NCBI GenBank assembly: GCA_964652235.1
Contig: CAZZDK010000007.1
Coordinates: 1-64,000 of the forward strand
DNA: 64,000 nt
Source of the DNA: CAZZDK01 sp964652235
Lineage (GTDB): Bacteria > Pseudomonadota > Alphaproteobacteria > UBA9219
Direction: 5' to 3'
Shown here: piece after piece, positions 8,133 to 17,190 of the stretch
Layout: each line of letters opens with the position of its first letter
Numbering within the stretch: the stretch's first letter is position 1
Notes under the pieces: generated by a model
Seen by the model: the letters and a program-made list of their open reading frames with translations, nothing else
Databases searched by the model: none
Told to the model about the DNA's origin: nothing
Position numbers and translations under genes: made by a program

Positions 8133-8582
8133 TCATGTTCTTTTCGGAGCGGCAACGGTTACCTGAGAACGTATGCCGTCGTAGATCATAACACACCCCT
8201 CCAAAAAAGTTCTGCCCAGAAGAACACCGTGAAATTGGCCTCCCGCTTTCAAATCGACGCCCGCAAAAGCCCCCCATTGAACGATGTCCAACTGGGGAAT
8301 GAGAATATGGGCAAGATAAACGACATGGGGCTTCGCGCCACCGACGCCCGCAATTAGTATTTCATCGACGGGCTTAAGCCCAAGTTCCAAGGCAAGTCCT
8401 GCATCTATGCAACTTCGCGCCGCGCCTGTATCGATCAAAGCGGGAACCGTCCTGACACCTTCGGCACTTGAGGGAACTTCATAGCCGCACACGGTCACGA
8501 TCAGACCTGAACCAACCGATAGGAGAGCCCCTCGATCCGGGTTCCCATCGGCTAAAGCTATGCCGCAATCAACGAGAGGCAT
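8133..8582 (-). CDS. Retropepsin-like aspartic protease domain protein
   Basis: This small protein (149 aa) has the hallmark aspartic-protease motif PALIDTGAARSCID near residues 50-63 and a later hydrophobic-hydrophobic-Gly element (GVLLGRTFLEG) typical of single-domain retropepsins, which work as dimers. No signal peptide is seen. It overlaps the upstream 84-aa gene by 14 bases, so the two are translationally coupled. The substrate is unknown. Confidence 0.75.
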   Translation of the reverse strand: MPLVDCGIALADGNPDRGALLSVGSGLIVTVCGYEVPSSAEGVRTVPALIDTGAARSCIDAGLALELGLKPVDEILIAGVGGAKPHVVYLAHILIPQLDIVQWGAFAGVDLKAGGQFHGVLLGRTFLEGCVMIYDGIRSQVTVAAPKRT

Positions 8583-8823
8583 GGGCCGGATTATAGGCTA
8601 TGGAAGCTGGTATTGGCATTTTAGAAATGCCTCCGACCTGACGAACAAGAAAAACGTCCTCCCCAAAGGCGCGCAGGGCCTCACGCGCAGCGACATCAAA
8701 GGAGTCGTAAGATCCGAACATTTTGCCGTCATGAAAAACGACAAACTTATCCATATAATGAGATTCAAGCTCAGGAAGGCTCTTTTCAAAGGCCTTTATG
8801 TTTTTCCTAAGATCGCGTGACAT
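8569..8823 (-). CDS. Small conserved hypothetical protein (DUF5678-like)
   Basis: This is an 84-aa protein beginning MSRDLRKNIKAFEKSLPELE. The phrase YMDKFVVFHDGKMFGSYDSF resembles DUF5678-type small proteins that are often encoded next to retropepsin-like proteases. An AGGAGG Shine-Dalgarno lies 5 bases before the ATG. It overlaps the aspartic protease gene by 14 bases. The family assignment is from memory and tentative. Confidence 0.65.
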   Translation of the reverse strand: MSRDLRKNIKAFEKSLPELESHYMDKFVVFHDGKMFGSYDSFDVAAREALRAFGEDVFLVRQVGGISKMPIPASIAYNPAHASR

Positions 8824-8869
8824 TTTTCCTCCTTTCTTCCCCGGAACGTAACATAAAAGAGGAGTCCTG

Positions 8870-11434
8870 TCACCCCTCCCCCTCCAATATCTCCTTCACT
8901 TTGCTCGCAAGCTGCTTGAGCGAGAAGGGCTTGCCGAGGAAGTGGATGGCCTCGCCCGCGCTGAACTGCTCGCGCAGGCGGTCTTCGGTGTACCCGGAAA
9001 CGAACACGACCTTCATGCGCGGCCAGCGCTCGCGCAAATGCTTGTAGAGCGTCGGGCCGTCCATCTGCGGCATAACGACGTCGGTGACGGTCAGGTCGAT
9101 CTTGTCCCCATCCTTGCCCAGGACCTCAAGCGCCTCCTCGCCGCTGCGGGCCTCGAAAACGTTGTATCCCTTGTTGCGCAAGGCGCGGGCCGAGAAAACG
9201 CGCACGGCGTCTTCGTCCTCCACAAGGAGGATGGTGCCGCGCCCGGTCAGATCGGGACCGGGCTTGTCGTCGTCGCGGTCTTCGTCATTGCTGGCCACGA
9301 CGGTCAGGCGCGTCGCGCCTTCCTCAAGCGCGGGCAGATAAACGGTGAAGCGCGTGCCCTTGCCCACTTCGCTCTCGACGCTCACGAAGCCGCCCGTCTG
9401 GCGCACCACGCCATAGACGGTGGACAGGCCGAGACCGGTGCCCGATCCGACTTCCTTCGTCGAGAAGAACGGATCGAAAATGCGGGGCAAAATCTCCTTA
9501 GGAATGCCGCAGCCGGTATCTTCGACCTGAATGGCGACGTAGTCCCCCGGCGGCATTTCGTCCTGTCCGCGCAAAGCCGGTTCTTTTTGGACGTGGTGGC
9601 GCGTGGAGATCGAAACCCGTCCGCCGCCCGGCATGGCGTCGCGGGCGTTGACGACGAGGTTCGTGATGACCTGCTCCAGCTGGCCCTGGTCGCATTTCAC
9701 AAGGCCGATGTCGCGCCCGTGAACCATATCGAGCTGAATCTGCGCGCCGATCAGGCGCCGCAAAAGGTTCGTCAGTTCCGACATCACGTCCACGACGTTC
9801 AGAACCTTCGGCTGCAAGGTCTGCTGGCGCGAAAAGGCCAAAAGCTGCCGCACAAGGTTCGCGGCGCGGTTGCCGTTCTGCTTGATCTGCATGATGTCGG
9901 AAAAGCTCTGGTCGCCCGGCCTGTGGCGCTGCAGAAGAAGATCGCAAAAGCCGATCATGGCCGTGAGCAGATTGTTGAAATCGTGCGCGACGCCGCCCGC
10001 GAGCTGGCCGATGGCCTGCATCTTTTGGGATTGAGAGAATTGAACTTCCAGTCGCTTTTGCTCGGTCACGTCGATGAAATAGAGCATCAGGCCTTCGTCC
10101 TTGCTCTCGCTCTCGACCCCCGCGGGCGATATGCCGAAGCGCTTGGCGAAGATATGCACCGCGATTTCCTTGTCGCCCTGCATACGCAGCGAAAGGGGCT
10201 TGAGCATATCCTTGCCGGAAAGAACCTCGTTCAGATCGGCCAGCGCTTCGCGCCGCCCTTCCGGCGCGATCAGGTCCGCGATCGGCAGCGTGATGATGGC
10301 CTCGCGCTTGCGGCGGGAGATGGACAGAAAGGCGTTGTTGCATTCCATCACCTGCAGCCGCGCGTCCAGGATCAAAATGCCGATGGGCGCTTCCGCAAAC
10401 AATCTTTGGAACCTGTATTCCGAAAGCGAGAGCGCCATCTGCCATTCGCGTTCGGGCGAAAGGTCGCGCACGACGGAACGGGTGCGGAGCGTCTTGCCGT
10501 CGTCCGAGGCCACGATGGTCTGCGTGATGGCGACGGGGAAAAGCGTGCCGTCGCGGCGGCGCAAAACGACCTCGCCGCGCAATTCGCCCTGCGGCCCGCT
10601 GGCGATGGCATAGGCCGCCACGCCGCCCGGCCCTTCGCTTAGAATGTCGTGCAGGCGCACATCGCCGCTCACCAGCTCGTCGGGCGTGGCCTGCAGCCAG
10701 CTGGCCAGGGTCTCGTTGACGAAGCGGAAACGCCCGTGTTGGTCCACCGAATAAATGCCGACGGGCGCGTGGTCCATGAAGTCGAGCAGCTTGTCTTGCT
10801 CGTCCCGCATAGCCCGTTCCATGCGGCGGCGCTCGCTGATGTCTTCAAAGCGCCAATGGTGATAGCGGTTGCCCCCGTCGATGGGGCGCACGATGATGCG
10901 CCGCCACTCGATGATCCTGCTGCCCCGCAGAACGGGCAAATCGGCGATGACCGACTGGCCCTTTTGGATGTCCTCGCAAAGCTGCTTGAACTTTTTCTGC
11001 CCGTCCGGCGTGCCGCCGAACCGTTTGGCAAGCGCCGGGATGACGGGCTGGGAACCAAGGTCGATCCAGCCGCGAAAAGCCCGGCTGGCCAGGATGACGT
11101 TGCCTTCCTTGTCGGTGATCAACTGGGGGGTCAGCATACAATGGAAGGCCTCGCGCAAGAGGACTTCCTCCGCCGTCACGTCGTGCGTATGGCGTATCTG
11201 CCACCAGACGGCCCCCGACATCCCCAAAAGCGCCAAGGCCAAAAGGCCGCCGATCACCATCCCGGCCTGGTCCCCCGCCACATAGGGCGCCAGAACGGCC
11301 ACAAGCCCCAGGCTGGTCATGACGGCCAGGCCTTGAAACATCCGGCGCACGCGCGCGAGCTTGCTCCCGCCCGCCGAAGGGAGAATGCGGGGAGTCATCC
11401 AATGCAAAATGGCTTTTATCCCTTTGTGTAGCAT
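8870..11434 (-). CDS. cckA: CckA-type hybrid sensor histidine kinase
   Basis: This is a hybrid kinase of about 854 aa. Two transmembrane helices near the N-terminus are followed by about three PAS-like modules, a HisKA domain with the CckA-type H-box GGVAHDFNNLLTAMIGF (His about residue 484), an HATPase domain (GTGLGLSTVYGVV) and a C-terminal receiver with Asp in TVTDVVMPQMDG. In alphaproteobacteria CckA passes phosphate through ChpT to CtrA and CpdR to control the cell cycle and motility. A chpT-like gene is in this window at 20869-21540. The ATG at 11434 is chosen; an in-frame opening extends 14 codons further. Confidence 0.88.
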   Translation of the reverse strand: MLHKGIKAILHWMTPRILPSAGGSKLARVRRMFQGLAVMTSLGLVAVLAPYVAGDQAGMVIGGLLALALLGMSGAVWWQIRHTHDVTAEEVLLREAFHCMLTPQLITDKEGNVILASRAFRGWIDLGSQPVIPALAKRFGGTPDGQKKFKQLCEDIQKGQSVIADLPVLRGSRIIEWRRIIVRPIDGGNRYHHWRFEDISERRRMERAMRDEQDKLLDFMDHAPVGIYSVDQHGRFRFVNETLASWLQATPDELVSGDVRLHDILSEGPGGVAAYAIASGPQGELRGEVVLRRRDGTLFPVAITQTIVASDDGKTLRTRSVVRDLSPEREWQMALSLSEYRFQRLFAEAPIGILILDARLQVMECNNAFLSISRRKREAIITLPIADLIAPEGRREALADLNEVLSGKDMLKPLSLRMQGDKEIAVHIFAKRFGISPAGVESESKDEGLMLYFIDVTEQKRLEVQFSQSQKMQAIGQLAGGVAHDFNNLLTAMIGFCDLLLQRHRPGDQSFSDIMQIKQNGNRAANLVRQLLAFSRQQTLQPKVLNVVDVMSELTNLLRRLIGAQIQLDMVHGRDIGLVKCDQGQLEQVITNLVVNARDAMPGGGRVSISTRHHVQKEPALRGQDEMPPGDYVAIQVEDTGCGIPKEILPRIFDPFFSTKEVGSGTGLGLSTVYGVVRQTGGFVSVESEVGKGTRFTVYLPALEEGATRLTVVASNDEDRDDDKPGPDLTGRGTILLVEDEDAVRVFSARALRNKGYNVFEARSGEEALEVLGKDGDKIDLTVTDVVMPQMDGPTLYKHLRERWPRMKVVFVSGYTEDRLREQFSAGEAIHFLGKPFSLKQLASKVKEILEGEG

Positions 11435-11578
11435 CGATTTCGCTGTACGCCTCGCTCGACCGCCTGGAAGCCGCACCCGAAGGGAACGCAGCTGTCCCGA
11501 CAGGCCGACTCACCCCTTTCCGTCCGGAAACGAGTCATGCAACAACAAAGGTATTAAAGAGGTTAACGGTATAAGTCT

Positions 11579-11797
11579 TTACTTATGCCGGAAGGTGATG
11601 CGGCCCTTGGTCAGGTCGTAGGGGGTCATCTCGACGTTGACCTTGTCGCCCGCGAGGACGCGGATGCGGTTCTTCCTCATCTTGCCCGACGTATGGGCCA
11701 GCACCTCATGGCCGTTGTCCAGCTTGACGCGGAACATCGCGTTGGGCAGGATTTCGGACACAACGCCTTCGAACTCAAGCAGGTCTTCTTTAGCCAT
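11579..11797 (-). CDS. infA: Translation initiation factor IF-1
   Basis: This is a 72-aa OB-fold factor that binds the 30S A site during initiation. The sequence MAKEDLLEFEGVVSEILPNA and the end YDLTKGRITFRHK are canonical, and the length is exactly typical. An AAGGAAA Shine-Dalgarno precedes the ATG. It lies downstream of the murA-DUF2948 pair on the same strand. Confidence 0.97.
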   Translation of the reverse strand: MAKEDLLEFEGVVSEILPNAMFRVKLDNGHEVLAHTSGKMRKNRIRVLAGDKVNVEMTPYDLTKGRITFRHK

Positions 11798-11852
11798 AAG
11801 GTTTCCTTATTCAGCAGACGGGCCGGAAAATGGCGCTTTTCCGGCCATTTTG

Positions 11853-12278
11853 TCAAGTCGCATGGCGCGGCACGCGCGAAGCGGGCCAGGATTCGCCGAA
11901 ATCGCGCAGACGAAGCTCCCATTCCCCTTTCGCAAGCCTAAGCCTGACCTGTCCGCCGCCCGCGAAAACGAAGTGCAGATATTCCCCTTCGTAAAGGATG
12001 GTTAAAAGCTCCAGAATGAGATCGGCGTTTTCCGGGTCCAGCCCCTGGAATTGCGCCGCCGAAACGCCTTCGACGTCCAAAGCGCAGAGAGTCCGTTCGT
12101 AAAGCCCCTCGACGGCCTCTTCGTCCCATAGAAAGCGCTGGACGACGAGGACAAACCTCTTTTCCGAAGCCAGATAGGCCATCTCGGACACCGGCGCGAT
12201 GGAATCCTGCAAAAGGGACGCGACGATCTGAAGGTCCTGCTCGTCTCTGGCGAGGAGTTTCAGGGAGGAAGCGATCAT
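11853..12278 (-). CDS. DUF2948 family protein
   Basis: This 141-aa protein starts MIASSLKLLARDEQDLQIVA and contains DSIAPVSEMAYLASEKRFVL, matching the alphaproteobacterial DUF2948 family usually encoded right after murA. Its start overlaps the murA stop by 4 bases (ATGA), which supports the ATG at 12278 over an in-frame extension. The function is unknown. Confidence 0.85.
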   Translation of the reverse strand: MIASSLKLLARDEQDLQIVASLLQDSIAPVSEMAYLASEKRFVLVVQRFLWDEEAVEGLYERTLCALDVEGVSAAQFQGLDPENADLILELLTILYEGEYLHFVFAGGGQVRLRLAKGEWELRLRDFGESWPASRVPRHAT

Positions 12279-13543
12279 GCCGCCGCCTTGATCCGCTCGA
12301 TGGAGGCGCCGCACGCGCCGAGTTTTTCCTCCAGCCGCTCATAGCCCCGGTCCAGATGGTAGATGCGGTTCAGGATCGTCTCGCCCTCGGCGGTCAGGCC
12401 CGCGATCACGAGCGACAAGGAAGCCCGCAAATCCGTCGCCATGACGGGCGCGCCCTTAAGCCTTTCCACGCCGCGCACCATGGCGGACGAGCCGTGAACG
12501 GTGATGTTCGCGCCCATGCGGACCAGTTCGGGCACGTGCATGAAGCGATTCTCGAAGATCGTCTCGGTGATCATCGAAGCGCCGTCGGCCCGGCACATGA
12601 GCGCCATGAACTGCGCCTGCAAATCCGTGGGGAAGCCGGGAAACGGCTCGGTCATCACGTCCACGCCCACGATCTTTTGCTCCGGCGCGCGCGAAACGCG
12701 GATGCCGCTTTCCGTTTCTTCAAGCGTCACGCCCGCGCGGCCCATCAGGCTGAAAAGGCCCTTCAGGCTGTCGCGCCGCGCGCCGACCAATTCGACGTTC
12801 CCACCCGTGGCCGCCACGGCCATCGCGAAGCTTCCGGCCTCGATCCTGTCGGCGATCACGCTGTGGCTCGCGCCGCGCAGACGGTCTTTGCCGACGATAC
12901 GCAGCCTGTCCGTCCCGACCCCTTCGATCTCCGCTCCCATCGCGATCAGACAGGCGGCCAGGTCGCCGACTTCCGGCTCGCGGGCAGCGTTGACAAGCGT
13001 CGTTTCCCCCTCGGCCAGACAAGCCGCCATCAGGATGTTTTCCGTTCCCGTCACCGTCACGGTCGGGAATACGATTTCCACGCCCCGAAGGCCCTTCGGC
13101 GCGGCGGCGTGGATGTAGCCGTCGGACAAGACGATCTCGGCGCCCATCTGCTCCAGCGCCGCCAAGTGCAAATCCACGGGCCGCGTGCCGATGGCGCAGC
13201 CCCCCGGCAAAGAAACCTTGGCCCGGCCCGCCCGCGCCACGAGCGGCCCCAGAACCAGAATGCTGGCCCGCATTTTGCGGACCAGATCGTAGGGCGCGGT
13301 GGTGTTGGAGATGTCCTTCGCGCAAAGCTCCAGCGCCGAACCGTTCAGGTTGATCGAAACTCCGTGCTGTCCCAACAAAGCGCCCATCGTGGCGATGTCG
13401 GCCAGCTTCGGCACGTTCGAGAGGATCAGCGTCTCGTCCGTCAGAAGACTGGCCGCCAGGAGGGGCAGCGAGGCGTTCTTCGCGCCGCTGATTTTGATTT
13501 TTCCGCTGAGCGGCCTGCCGCCGCGAATGAGCATCTGGTCCAT
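12275..13543 (-). CDS. murA: UDP-N-acetylglucosamine 1-carboxyvinyltransferase
   Basis: This 422-aa enzyme catalyses the first committed step of peptidoglycan synthesis, transferring enolpyruvate from PEP to UDP-GlcNAc. The N-terminal GGRPLSGKIKISGAKNA and the loop GGCAIGTRPVDLHLAALEQM with the catalytic Cys (fosfomycin target) are present. The C-terminal LDRGYERLEEKL is also typical. It is followed with a 4-base overlap by the DUF2948 gene. Confidence 0.97.
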   Translation of the reverse strand: MDQMLIRGGRPLSGKIKISGAKNASLPLLAASLLTDETLILSNVPKLADIATMGALLGQHGVSINLNGSALELCAKDISNTTAPYDLVRKMRASILVLGPLVARAGRAKVSLPGGCAIGTRPVDLHLAALEQMGAEIVLSDGYIHAAAPKGLRGVEIVFPTVTVTGTENILMAACLAEGETTLVNAAREPEVGDLAACLIAMGAEIEGVGTDRLRIVGKDRLRGASHSVIADRIEAGSFAMAVAATGGNVELVGARRDSLKGLFSLMGRAGVTLEETESGIRVSRAPEQKIVGVDVMTEPFPGFPTDLQAQFMALMCRADGASMITETIFENRFMHVPELVRMGANITVHGSSAMVRGVERLKGAPVMATDLRASLSLVIAGLTAEGETILNRIYHLDRGYERLEEKLGACGASIERIKAAA

Positions 13544-13551
13544 GGTTTACC

Positions 13552-13770
13552 TGGGGTTCAGGGGTCGGGGGTCGGGGTTCAGGGAAACAAAGAAAACCTC
13601 GTCATTGCGAGGCGCGACTTGTCGCGCCGTGGCAATCCAGAGTCAAGCAAACCGTCCGTTGGTTCTTGCGACCCTGGGTTGCTTCGTCGTCCCGCTCCCG
13701 CTTCGCGGGGGCAGGACTCCTCGCAATGACAATTTCTTCTTCCCTGAATCCCGACCCCTGAACCCTTTCC
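13552..13770. repeat. Composite repeat B: G-rich arms around a CGTCATTGCGAG-type palindrome
   Basis: The left arm (13552-13583) has five G runs of three to five bases, and the right arm (13741-13770) is the matching C-rich complement. The core (about 13598-13736) begins CTCGTCATTGCGAGG, contains GGCAATCCAGAGTC and ends TCCTCGCAATGAC, so it is an imperfect long palindrome. Related cores lie at 25172-25290 and 42123-42291. The element fills the gap between murA and dcd. Confidence 0.8.
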
Positions 13771-13771
13771 T

Positions 13772-14326
13772 TCACATCCTCGGCAGCGTCACGCCCCGCT
13801 GCCCCATATATTTCCCGCCCTTGTCCGCATAGGAAATCTCGCAAGCGGAATCGCCTTTGAGGAAAAGGAACTGGCACAGGCCTTCGTTCGCGTACACCTT
13901 GGCGGGCAAGGGCGTGGTGTTCGATATTTCGAGCGTCACGTGCCCCTCCCATTCCGGCTCTAAGGGCGTGACGTTGACGATCAGCCCGCAGCGCGCGTAG
14001 GTGGATTTGCCAAGGCAGATGACGAGCACGTCGCGCGGAATCTTGAAATATTCGACCGTCCGGGCGAGAGCGAAGGAATTGGGGGGAATGACGCACACGT
14101 CCGTCTTGCGGTTGACGAAGCTGGATTCCGAAAAAGACTTCGGATCGACGAGCGCGTTGTCCACGTTCGTGAAAATCTTGAACTCGTCCGCCACCCGCGC
14201 GTCGTAGCCGTAGGACGACAGGCCGTAGGAAATAACGCCGTCGCGTTTTTGCTTTTCCTCGAACGGCGAGATCATCTGATGCTCAAGCGCCTGCTTGCGT
14301 ATCCAATGGTCGGGCATAACGGACAT
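13772..14326 (-). CDS. dcd: dCTP deaminase
   Basis: This 184-aa trimeric enzyme deaminates dCTP to dUTP for thymidylate synthesis. Signatures include SYGLSSYGYDAR, the nucleotide-binding KSTYARCGL and LEPEWEGHVTLEISN with the catalytic Glu. The family length is typical. Its ATG lies one base after the stop of the small 47-aa gene at 14328-14471, so the two are probably coupled. Confidence 0.95.
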   Translation of the reverse strand: MSVMPDHWIRKQALEHQMISPFEEKQKRDGVISYGLSSYGYDARVADEFKIFTNVDNALVDPKSFSESSFVNRKTDVCVIPPNSFALARTVEYFKIPRDVLVICLGKSTYARCGLIVNVTPLEPEWEGHVTLEISNTTPLPAKVYANEGLCQFLFLKGDSACEISYADKGGKYMGQRGVTLPRM

Positions 14327-14327
14327 A

Positions 14328-14471
14328 TCAGTTTCCTTTTGCCTGGCGCCGGGTCTTCGCTTCGGCCCAGGCGCGTTGCTGCTCTTTGCGCCGCGTCAGA
14401 TTCTCGCGCAGAGCGCGGGCGGCGCTTTCCTCCCGCTCACGTGCGGTTAAGACGGATTTTCGCGGCTTCAT
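14328..14471 (-). CDS. Small basic conserved hypothetical protein (47 aa)
   Basis: This short open frame translates to a highly charged helical peptide starting MKPRKSVLTARERE and ending AKTRRQAKGN. It has many Arg, Glu and Gln residues, including RENLTRRKEQQRA. Its stop is one base from the dcd start. Alphaproteobacteria often carry small proteins with LRENLxRRKxQ near housekeeping genes; that family link is from memory. No function is known. Confidence 0.65.
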   Translation of the reverse strand: MKPRKSVLTAREREESAARALRENLTRRKEQQRAWAEAKTRRQAKGN

Positions 14472-14524
14472 ACAGGGGAGAAGAGCTTAAAATAAAAACG
14501 AAATCAAGTTATTAATAGACGCCT

Positions 14525-14857
14525 TCAGGGATGGGGCGCTTTCGCCTCCGCCGCGCGCGGCGCCGAATGATCGGGAATGGCCGGGGAAGCGTGGCGGTCC
14601 AAGACGACTCCTCCAAAAATGAAAAGCGCCGCAAGACAAGCGACCGGAACCCAATGACGAGGCCGGGGATCCCAATCGAGAACGCCAGCCGCCGGAAAAA
14701 TACAGCCAAAAGTGGCTGCGGCACACCCCTCCGCAAGGTTTCCGGTCCCCCACCAGCCTGTAAACAAACAAAGCAAGGGCATGGCGTAAAGAACGTTATG
14801 GGGCGCCCTGACGACTTCAGCTATCGCGCCTTTGATCCTACCCCGTTGTCCCGCCAT
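14525..14857 (-). CDS. Small hypothetical membrane protein
   Basis: This 110-aa protein has about three hydrophobic stretches (around residues 23-36, 42-58 and 69-86) and a charged N-terminus MAGQRGRIKGAI. An AGGGGA Shine-Dalgarno sits 8 bases before the ATG. No family was recognised. Another frame also stays open here, but the hydrophobic pattern and the ribosome site favour this one. Confidence 0.5.
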   Translation of the reverse strand: MAGQRGRIKGAIAEVVRAPHNVLYAMPLLCLFTGWWGTGNLAEGCAAATFGCIFPAAGVLDWDPRPRHWVPVACLAALFIFGGVVLDRHASPAIPDHSAPRAAEAKAPHP

Positions 14858-14870
14858 TTGTTTTTCCCCT

Positions 14871-14912
14871 GACGTTGCCCTTCCGAAAGAAGACGTTGCC
14901 CTTCCGAAAGAA
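14871..14912. repeat. Perfect 21-bp tandem duplication
   Basis: The 21-base unit beginning GACGTTGCCCTTCCG and ending AAAGAA occurs twice back to back (14871-14891 and 14892-14912), just upstream of the small membrane protein gene and downstream of cheR. The copies are identical, which suggests a recent slippage event. Confidence 0.9.
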
Positions 14913-14971
14913 AAGGAAAGGAAAGCACAGCCTACTTTCCTCGAATTTACGAAGTCAAGGCGAAAAATCTC

Positions 14972-15898
14972 TCAGACGTGGACCGTTGTCGCGGGTTGGC
15001 CCGGCTGCCCCGGCACAGCCGAAGGCGGCGGCGAAAACGCCGGGGAAGCGGTTTCCGCCTTTCCCAGCATACCCGTGGCCGGACGACCCGCCAGCACATA
15101 CATACCGCGCTCGTTTTCAAGCGGTTTGAACTTCTCGGATATGCCCAAAACCGTCTCGGCCCCGCCGAGGAAAAGAACCCCGTCGGGAGCCAGAACGTGG
15201 CTTATGGCCTCTAAAACCCGTGTCTTGGTCGGCTGGTCGAAGTAAATAAGGACGTTGCGGCAATAGATGACGTCGAACACGCCGACGGGGCCGAAATCAG
15301 CCAGAAGATTGCCCTCGCGGAATTGAACCGCCTGGCGTATCTCCTCCTTGATCTGCCATCTGTCCGAACCGATCTGCGTGAAAAACTTCATGAGCATCGT
15401 AATGGGCAGGCCGCGCTGCACTTCGAATTGCGAGTAAATGCCGCTTTTGGCCCGTTCAACCATTTCCGTGGACAGATCGGTGCCCAGAATCTCTATCTTC
15501 CAGCCCTGGACCCTGGCCGCCTCTTCCGCGAAAATCATGGCGAGCGAATAGGCTTCCTGCCCGCTCGAAGAGGCGGCGGACCATATGCGTATCTGCTTTT
15601 TGGCCGCGCGCGTCCTGAGAAGCTCCGGCAAAAGAATCTTGCGGAATTGTTCGAACGGCTTTTGATCGCGGAAGAAAAAAGATTCGTTCGTCGTCATCGC
15701 TTCGGTGATGTCGCGAAGCATCTGCTCGTCCCGCTTGGTGCGTACGGATTGCGCCAAGTCCTCAAGCGTTTTGAGATTCCATTTCCGCGCGATCGGAACG
15801 AGCCGGGATTCCAGAAGATAGGCCTTGTCGCGCGAGAGAACCAAGCCCGAACGCTGTTTCACCAGAACCGAAAAAAGGTCGAAATCCTCCGGTTTCAT
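14972..15898 (-). CDS. cheR: Chemotaxis protein methyltransferase CheR
   Basis: This 308-aa SAM-dependent enzyme methylates glutamates of chemoreceptors. It has the N-terminal CheR helical domain (TTNESFFFRDQKPFEQF) and the SAM-binding core (RIWSAASSSGQEAYSLAM, ILGTDLS, FDVIYCRNVLIYF). A Pro/Ala-rich tail of about 40 residues extends past the core. It overlaps cheB by 4 bases and is the last gene of the che operon. Confidence 0.96.
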   Translation of the reverse strand: MKPEDFDLFSVLVKQRSGLVLSRDKAYLLESRLVPIARKWNLKTLEDLAQSVRTKRDEQMLRDITEAMTTNESFFFRDQKPFEQFRKILLPELLRTRAAKKQIRIWSAASSSGQEAYSLAMIFAEEAARVQGWKIEILGTDLSTEMVERAKSGIYSQFEVQRGLPITMLMKFFTQIGSDRWQIKEEIRQAVQFREGNLLADFGPVGVFDVIYCRNVLIYFDQPTKTRVLEAISHVLAPDGVLFLGGAETVLGISEKFKPLENERGMYVLAGRPATGMLGKAETASPAFSPPPSAVPGQPGQPATTVHV

Positions 15899-17142
15899 GC
15901 GCTCCCCCTCGTCGCGACCCCGCGCACGAACCCGCCAATCTCACCCACGGGCAGAACGGCGGAACACAATCCGGCCATCGCCACGGCCCCCGGCATACCC
16001 CAGACGACGCTCGTCGCCTCGTCCTGCGCGACGACGGCGCCGCCGCCCTTGACAACAACATCGCTGCCGCGCATCCCGTCTTGGCCCATGCCTGTCAAAA
16101 TGACAACCAGAATCTTGCGCCCATAGACGGCGGAAAGCGAACGCAGCATAGGATCCACCGCCGGACGGCAGAAATTCTCAGGCGGTCCCTTCAAAAGCCG
16201 TATGCAGGGCTTGTCCTCCCTGCCCTCGATCAACATATGAAAATCGCCCGGCGCGACATAGAAATGGCCGGGAATCAGCGCTTCGCCGTCCACCGCTTCG
16301 GTGCAGGTCACGCCGCATTGCCGCGAGATATGTTCGGCCAGGATGGCCGTGAAGGAGGGCGGCATATGCTGAGTAATGACGATCGGCTGGGAAAGTCCGC
16401 TTCCGATGTCCTTGATGACCCTGAAAAGCGCCTGCGGCCCGCCCGTCGAGCTGCCGATCGCGATAACGGAAGGCCTGGGGATAGGATCCTTACGCAGAAC
16501 GACTTCTTTCTGAAGCGGCGGGGGCGGAACAAAGGGTCGCGCCCGTTCCGCGCGACGCCCTTCGACGGGTTCGGCCTGCGCGGGCGCACGGGGGGGCGGC
16601 GCCTTTTCGGAAGGTTTGATCTGCGGGGCGGCGACGGAAGGGGAAGGCGCCGAAACGCCCGGCTTGGCGGGCGTTTCCCGCACGCCGGACCGCCGCGCCA
16701 GGCCGCCCAGCGCCTTGACCTTATCGACCAGTTCGCGCCGAAATTCCTCGGCCCCCATGACCTCGTGGCTGCTGGAGGGCTTGGGAATGTAATCCGTCGC
16801 GCCGAGCGACATGGCCCGCAGGCTGATTTCCGCGTTTCTCTGGGTCAGGGTCGAGGCCATGACGATCTGCACCGCGCCGTCGATTTCCTTCAGCTTCGGC
16901 AGGGCCGTCAGGCCGTCCATGACGGGCATCTCGATGTCGAGAATGATGACGTCCACCGGCTCGCGCGCCAGCGCGCGCACGGCCTGCTCGCCGTTGCTGA
17001 CGGAAACGGTCACGCGCAATTCAGGATCGCTTTCGACCGTCCGCGCGATGGCGCCTCGAATGAACGCCGAATCGTCGACGATCATGACACGGTAAAACGC
17101 CGTGTCGTTCTGGTTTTCTTCGTTTCCGGAAAAGGGGCTCAT
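15895..17142 (-). CDS. cheB: Chemotaxis response regulator protein-glutamate methylesterase CheB
   Basis: This 415-aa two-domain protein removes receptor methyl groups. An N-terminal receiver (IVDDSAFIRG, phospho-Asp in ILDIEMPVMDG) is joined by a Pro/Ala-rich linker of about 60 residues to a methylesterase domain. The catalytic Ser is in GSSTGGPQAL, the His in TQHMPPSF and the Asp in LTGMGQDGM. The linker is longer than in E. coli CheB. It overlaps cheR by 4 bases. Confidence 0.96.
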   Translation of the reverse strand: MSPFSGNEENQNDTAFYRVMIVDDSAFIRGAIARTVESDPELRVTVSVSNGEQAVRALAREPVDVIILDIEMPVMDGLTALPKLKEIDGAVQIVMASTLTQRNAEISLRAMSLGATDYIPKPSSSHEVMGAEEFRRELVDKVKALGGLARRSGVRETPAKPGVSAPSPSVAAPQIKPSEKAPPPRAPAQAEPVEGRRAERARPFVPPPPLQKEVVLRKDPIPRPSVIAIGSSTGGPQALFRVIKDIGSGLSQPIVITQHMPPSFTAILAEHISRQCGVTCTEAVDGEALIPGHFYVAPGDFHMLIEGREDKPCIRLLKGPPENFCRPAVDPMLRSLSAVYGRKILVVILTGMGQDGMRGSDVVVKGGGAVVAQDEATSVVWGMPGAVAMAGLCSAVLPVGEIGGFVRGVATRGSA

Positions 17143-17190
17143 TGTTCAAGGTCGCTCAAAACAGGGGTTTGTCCGTTAAAGGCCTTTCGT

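Noticed and set aside
11540..11575. CtrA-like sequence upstream of infA (TTAA-N5-TTAA)
   Set aside because: The spacing is five bases instead of seven, and it lies on no convincing promoter.
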